64,000 bases of DNA from Desulfovibrio sp. G11 (GTDB lineage Bacteria; Desulfobacterota; Desulfovibrionia; Desulfovibrionales; Desulfovibrionaceae): positions 2,688,001 through 2,752,000 of the forward strand of contig NZ_LT984798.1 in the NCBI RefSeq assembly GCF_900243745.1, written 5' to 3'. Below the pieces are notes generated by a model that did no database searches, was not told the DNA's origin, and saw nothing but the letters and a program-made list of their open reading frames with translations. Position numbers and translations under genes: made by a program. Below are positions 60,361-64,000 of the stretch, one piece after another. Position 1 is the stretch's first letter. Every line of letters begins with the position of its first letter.

Positions 60361-61623
60361 ATGGCTGGCATTTTTCAAAATATGCACCGCTCGTTGACCT
60401 TGCACGGGCTGCGCAGGCTGTTTCAACCAGTAGATTCGCAACGAGCGTGCTCTTCGGCGTCCCCTCGTCTGCTCTATGTGGCAGCCAGTTGCCTGCCTTA
60501 TCATATCAGTGGCTATACTGCCCGGACTCAGGAAGTCCTCATGGCGTTGCGTGCGGCCGGAGCAGATGTGCTGGCTCTTACGCGCCCCGGCTATCCCTGG
60601 GATCGTGCGGACAAGCTATGCGAGGCTACGGCGACACATACTCTGGTGCAGGATGTGGAATATACACATACGCCGCGCCCGTCCAATCGACGTTTTTTAC
60701 TGCATTTTGCAGCAGCGGGCGCGCGCGTTATCGAGCAATACGCCAAGGCGAACAATATCACCCGCATACACGCAGCCTCCAACCATACCAATGCGCTGCC
60801 CGCCCTCATTGCAGCACGCCGGCTTGGCCTTCCTTTTCAATATGAAATGCGTGGCCTGTGGGAACTCACCCGCGCCTCCCGGCAGCCCGAGTTTGAAAAT
60901 TCATATAACTATAACTTTGGGTTGGAAATGGAATGCTTGGTGGCAACCCAAGCGGATCGCGTTTTCGTCATTTCTGAACAACTGGGGCAGTTCGTTCAAG
61001 AGCGGTGGGGTATTGAATCCAGCAAGATTCACCTTCTGCCCAATTGTGTAGATGTAGAGCGCATCAAGCCGAATACAGCTTGCGCGGTTCAGCCAAACAC
61101 TATTGGCTATGCCGGTTCGCTCATTAATTATGAAGGTCTCGATACCCTTATCGACGCCATACGTCTATTGGGGCAGCGGGGGGGCGCTGTGCGTCTGCAT
61201 ATTATTGGCGATGGGGAAGCGCGTCCGGCCCTTGAAGCGCAGGTTTGCGCTCTCGGCCTGCAAAGCCATGTCCATTTTCTAGGCAAGGTGACGCCGGATG
61301 AATCGCGTGCTCACCTTGGGCAGTGTTCGTTGGTGTGCATCCCTCGCAAGCCGTTCACTGTGTGTAAAGTCGTTCCGCCCATTAAGCTGGTAGAGGCTAT
61401 GGCCTTGGGCAAAGCTGTTATTGTGCCAGACCTGCCAGTTTTCAGGGACGAGGCTTCTACGAAAGCCGTTTTTTTTGCCCCTGGCGATGCCGAAGATCTG
61501 GCGCAAGCTATTAGTGGTGTTCTGCAGGATAGTAACCGTCTCAATAAGTTGGCTTGTGCTGGGCTCGCTCATGTTCAGGCTCGACGTCAATGGAAGCACT
61601 TTGTAAAAAGTTTGATGTCCTGA
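60361..61623 (+). CDS. GT4-family glycosyltransferase
   Basis: This 420-residue GT-B retaining glycosyltransferase has the N-terminal LLYVAASCLPYHISGYTART (glycine-turn), the central YEMRGLWELTRASRQPEF and a C-terminal donor site NTIGYAGSLINYEGLDTLID with VVPPIKLVEAMALGKAVIVP, which carries the conserved E-x7-E-type acidic residues. It extends the glycan on the cytoplasmic side. It starts 8 bases after the deacetylase gene. Confidence 0.9.
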   Translation: MAGIFQNMHRSLTLHGLRRLFQPVDSQRACSSASPRLLYVAASCLPYHISGYTARTQEVLMALRAAGADVLALTRPGYPWDRADKLCEATATHTLVQDVEYTHTPRPSNRRFLLHFAAAGARVIEQYAKANNITRIHAASNHTNALPALIAARRLGLPFQYEMRGLWELTRASRQPEFENSYNYNFGLEMECLVATQADRVFVISEQLGQFVQERWGIESSKIHLLPNCVDVERIKPNTACAVQPNTIGYAGSLINYEGLDTLIDAIRLLGQRGGAVRLHIIGDGEARPALEAQVCALGLQSHVHFLGKVTPDESRAHLGQCSLVCIPRKPFTVCKVVPPIKLVEAMALGKAVIVPDLPVFRDEASTKAVFFAPGDAEDLAQAISGVLQDSNRLNKLACAGLAHVQARRQWKHFVKSLMS

Positions 61624-61661
61624 AGATATTTCATCCTGGGTAAATGGGGTTGGGGAAAATA

Positions 61662-62747
61662 ATGCTTGGCAATATCATACGGCGGGTAGACAAATTCATC
61701 TACAGGCACCCCACGGTGGCTCAGGATGTTATGGCCAATGGTCCTTTTGGCCATTTAAAGGTGGGGCTTGTTGCCGACTATTTTACAAGTGTGTGCCTGG
61801 CAGCCGAATGCCGTGTCCGTTCATTAACCCCCGCCAATTATAAAGAAATTATAAAGACATGGCGGCCTGATTTCATTTTTGTAGAATCGGCCTTTCATGG
61901 CGTAGGAGGGGAGTGGCGTTATGAACTGGCCAGACAGCCCGCGTATATTCGAATGGGCAAGTCTCAAGCCATTTCCGATCTGGCGCAACTCGCTCGGGAT
62001 AGGGGAATCCCCGCAATTTTTTGGAATAAGGATGATGGGGCTTTTTTTGATGCTTTCATAGATACTGCGCGTTTGTTCAAGCATGTGTTTACCACTGATA
62101 ACCGATGCGTGCCCCTTTACCGCCAAGAATTGCCTGCGACCAGCACGGCAGATGTGCTGGCCATGCCCTATCAACCTGCATTCCATAACTTCACAGGATT
62201 TAATTTTAAACAGCATGCAGTATGCTTTGTGGGCAGTTACTACAAACGTATTTTGAGCGAACGCCGGAAGTTTCTGGATTCTGTTTTTGAGGCCTGTAAA
62301 AATGTCGCCATGCCCCTGCATGTTTTTGACAGAAACAGCAACCGTCTCTCCCACTTTTTTGAATTCCGCTATCCACAAAATGATTTGTTAAATATACATA
62401 AAAGAGTTTCTTATACAGAAACAGCCGCTGTATACAAGCATTACTCAATTTCTCTCAACGTTAATTCGGTGACTGAATCAGAAACCATGTGTTCACGGCG
62501 CCTTCTTGAAATTCTGGCTTGTGGTGGAATCTGCCTTACCAATAATAGTCCTGCTGTAGAAAATGTTTTTGGCAAATACTGTCATGTGATCAACACACCG
62601 GAACAAGCCCGGGAATTGTTGGAGCGGCTACATTTTAATTTATCAGGAGAGGATAAAGATAAAGCCGAAGCTGGCGCTGCTTATGTGCGGCAGCATCATA
62701 CTTGGCAATGTCGCCTGGAACAGCTAGCTAATGCGGTTAATTTTTGA
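61662..62747 (+). CDS. CgeB-like glycosyltransferase family protein
   Basis: This 361-residue GT-B-like protein has an N-terminal domain (FGHLKVGLVADYFTSVCLAA, KTWRPDFIFVESAFHGVGGE) and a C-terminal domain with ISLNVNSVTESETMCSRRLL and EILACGGICLTNNSPAVENV, the pattern of CgeB/DUF3880-type transferases. ATG 61662 has GGGGAA at suitable spacing and is preferred over ATG 61644. The substrate is unknown. Confidence 0.8.
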   Translation: MLGNIIRRVDKFIYRHPTVAQDVMANGPFGHLKVGLVADYFTSVCLAAECRVRSLTPANYKEIIKTWRPDFIFVESAFHGVGGEWRYELARQPAYIRMGKSQAISDLAQLARDRGIPAIFWNKDDGAFFDAFIDTARLFKHVFTTDNRCVPLYRQELPATSTADVLAMPYQPAFHNFTGFNFKQHAVCFVGSYYKRILSERRKFLDSVFEACKNVAMPLHVFDRNSNRLSHFFEFRYPQNDLLNIHKRVSYTETAAVYKHYSISLNVNSVTESETMCSRRLLEILACGGICLTNNSPAVENVFGKYCHVINTPEQARELLERLHFNLSGEDKDKAEAGAAYVRQHHTWQCRLEQLANAVNF

Positions 62748-62763
62748 GGGTGGGCTGCCGATA

Positions 62764-64000
62764 ATGATATTATTTTGCATACAAATTTTTCTTTTGCTCT
62801 TGGTGCTACTTTTTTTCCTTCATGTTTTTCTGGAAGTGCGCTCTTTAAGAAAGGTCAAACCCACAACAACGGCCAAACTTGTTGCCATTGATGCAATTCC
62901 AGAGTATTTGCCAGACGAGCACTTGCCTCGGGTCAGTGTCCTTTTGCCTGTGTACAACGAAAAATTTGTAGTCACAAAACTCATTGATGCTGTTTGTGCT
63001 CTACAATATCCAGTGGATAAACTGGAGATTTTGTTGCTGGATGACTCTACGGACGAAACCCGCCAGCTTGCGGCTGCTTGTGTTGAGCGTCATCATAAGA
63101 GTGGTGTTCCCATCCGTCACGAGCGGCGCGAAAAACGCATAGGATATAAGGCCGGAAATCTTAATTTTGGTCTCACACTGGCACAGGGTGACTTCATTGC
63201 CATTTTTGATGCAGATTGTCTGCCACCACCCGATTTTTTGCGTAAAGTCATGCCATGTTTTGAAGATGAGCATGTGGGGTTTTTGCAAACGGGAATACAG
63301 TATGGCAACAAGAACGCATCATTTCTAACACGGTTTCAGGCCACTGAAGCGGGACATAAAGAAGATGTAACGAGAGGTCTTTCTCGTGATGGTTTTATGG
63401 CTTCACTAACAGGCAGTTCTTGCGTCTGGCGCCGGAGCTGTATTGAGGCCATAGGCGGCATTAGCGCCGACACCATCACAGAAGATGTGGATATGGGATA
63501 CAGGGCGCAGCTTGGCGCATGGAAATATATTTTTCTGCCGGATGTGGTTTCTCTTGCGGAGTTGCCTGAAAGCATGGGGGCCTTTCGAGTGCAACGTCAA
63601 CGCTGGGCTCGGGGGCTTATTCATAATGCTTTGCGGCATGTGCAAAGTATGTTTTCTGCATCCATGCCCCTGCTGCCGCGGCTGCATGCGATTACCCTCA
63701 TGTTTTCTTCCTTGTTGCTGGCCTGTTTTTACACGCTGTTGCTGTTCTGTTTGCCAGTAGCCCTTTTAACGGATTCTCTAGGCTTGCTTTTTCATTTTTG
63801 CTGTACGGTTTTTTTGTTCGTTGCTGTGGCTTGGGCATGGTGCAATACCACAGGGCAGGGAGCATCCGGAGGGGACGCAGTTCCGTTATGGAAGAAAATC
63901 GTTAGAGCCTTCGCCTATGTGGTAATGTTTTTTCCAATTTCCTTATATTATTTTACTGCGGCCATACAGGTTTTTGCTGGAATTGACGGTGGATTTCACC
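62764..64000 (+). CDS. BcsA-like GT2 membrane glycosyltransferase, 3' end outside window
   Basis: The first 412 codons of a processive-type GT2 enzyme are present and the frame is open at the window end. It has an N-terminal helix (FCIQIFLLLLVLLFFLHVFL) and the catalytic domain RVSVLLPVYNEKFVVTKLID. Acidic motifs are LLDDSTDE, FDADCLPPPDF and ITEDVDMGYR, and the acceptor motif is QRQRWARG. Further membrane helices follow. The D, DxD, ED, QxxRW set is that of cellulose and hyaluronan-type synthases. It could polymerise the capsule or make a second exopolysaccharide. Confidence 0.88.
   Translation, partial: MILFCIQIFLLLLVLLFFLHVFLEVRSLRKVKPTTTAKLVAIDAIPEYLPDEHLPRVSVLLPVYNEKFVVTKLIDAVCALQYPVDKLEILLLDDSTDETRQLAAACVERHHKSGVPIRHERREKRIGYKAGNLNFGLTLAQGDFIAIFDADCLPPPDFLRKVMPCFEDEHVGFLQTGIQYGNKNASFLTRFQATEAGHKEDVTRGLSRDGFMASLTGSSCVWRRSCIEAIGGISADTITEDVDMGYRAQLGAWKYIFLPDVVSLAELPESMGAFRVQRQRWARGLIHNALRHVQSMFSASMPLLPRLHAITLMFSSLLLACFYTLLLFCLPVALLTDSLGLLFHFCCTVFLFVAVAWAWCNTTGQGASGGDAVPLWKKIVRAFAYVVMFFPISLYYFTAAIQVFAGIDGGFH

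Overview
The window looks like part of a Desulfovibrio-type (Desulfovibrionaceae) chromosome. This rests on protein style (GlpABC, FmdE-type protein, NhaD and DctA carriers) and on a type I-E CRISPR locus with a GTGTTCCCC...GATGAACC repeat. I could not run a database search, so the genus is an inference. Composition is moderately GC-rich overall, with visibly AT-rich blocks inside the surface-polysaccharide region (about 48.5-49.8 kb and 51.8-57.7 kb).

Left part (1-21.7 kb): the end of an anaerobic glycerol-3-phosphate dehydrogenase operon (glpA partial, glpB, glpC), an IS30-family element, an NhaD-type antiporter and a universal stress protein. Next comes a TonB-dependent uptake cluster: receptor, periplasmic binding protein, FecCD-like permease, ATPase, TonB, and a 5'-nucleotidase gene that is split by an ISL3-family element. 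After it lie a reverse-strand operon of FmdE-like, DUF364-like and methyltransferase genes, and dctA.

Middle part (21.7-34.8 kb): a truncated IS30 copy is fused directly to a second ISL3 copy, which abuts what I read as the last 33 codons of cas3. The rest of a type I-E operon follows (cas8e, cse2, cas6e, cas7e, cas5e, cas1, cas2) with a 20-repeat array. Cas3 is therefore apparently missing from an otherwise complete locus. Beyond the array are a 3' fragment of a tRNA-Glu gene (candidate attachment site), tandem hairpins resembling an IS200/IS605 end, a winged-helix gene remnant, a third IS30 copy, a tyrosine recombinase and an 850-base non-coding stretch with a long inverted repeat.

Right part (34.8-64 kb): a co-directional capsule or surface-polysaccharide locus. 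It opens with a 2493-residue fully reducing polyketide synthase and a PLP-dependent alpha-oxoamine synthase, the pair known as RkpA/RkpG in rhizobial capsule loci. An ABC-type capsule exporter follows (KpsD/BexD-like, KpsM, KpsT, KpsE), then a coiled-coil protein, an FkbM methyltransferase, UDP-GlcNAc epimerase and ManNAc dehydrogenase. Further on are glycosyltransferases, a hexapeptide acyltransferase split by an IS4-family element, a second UDP-sugar dehydrogenase, a polysaccharide deacetylase and a BcsA-like glycosyltransferase cut by the window end. The likely logic is that the PKS and oxoamine synthase make a lipid anchor or starter, the sugar enzymes build a ManNAcA-containing glycan, and the Kps exporter moves the product to the surface.

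The tRNA-Glu fragment next to an integrase suggests that everything right of about 31.15 kb may be a genomic island.
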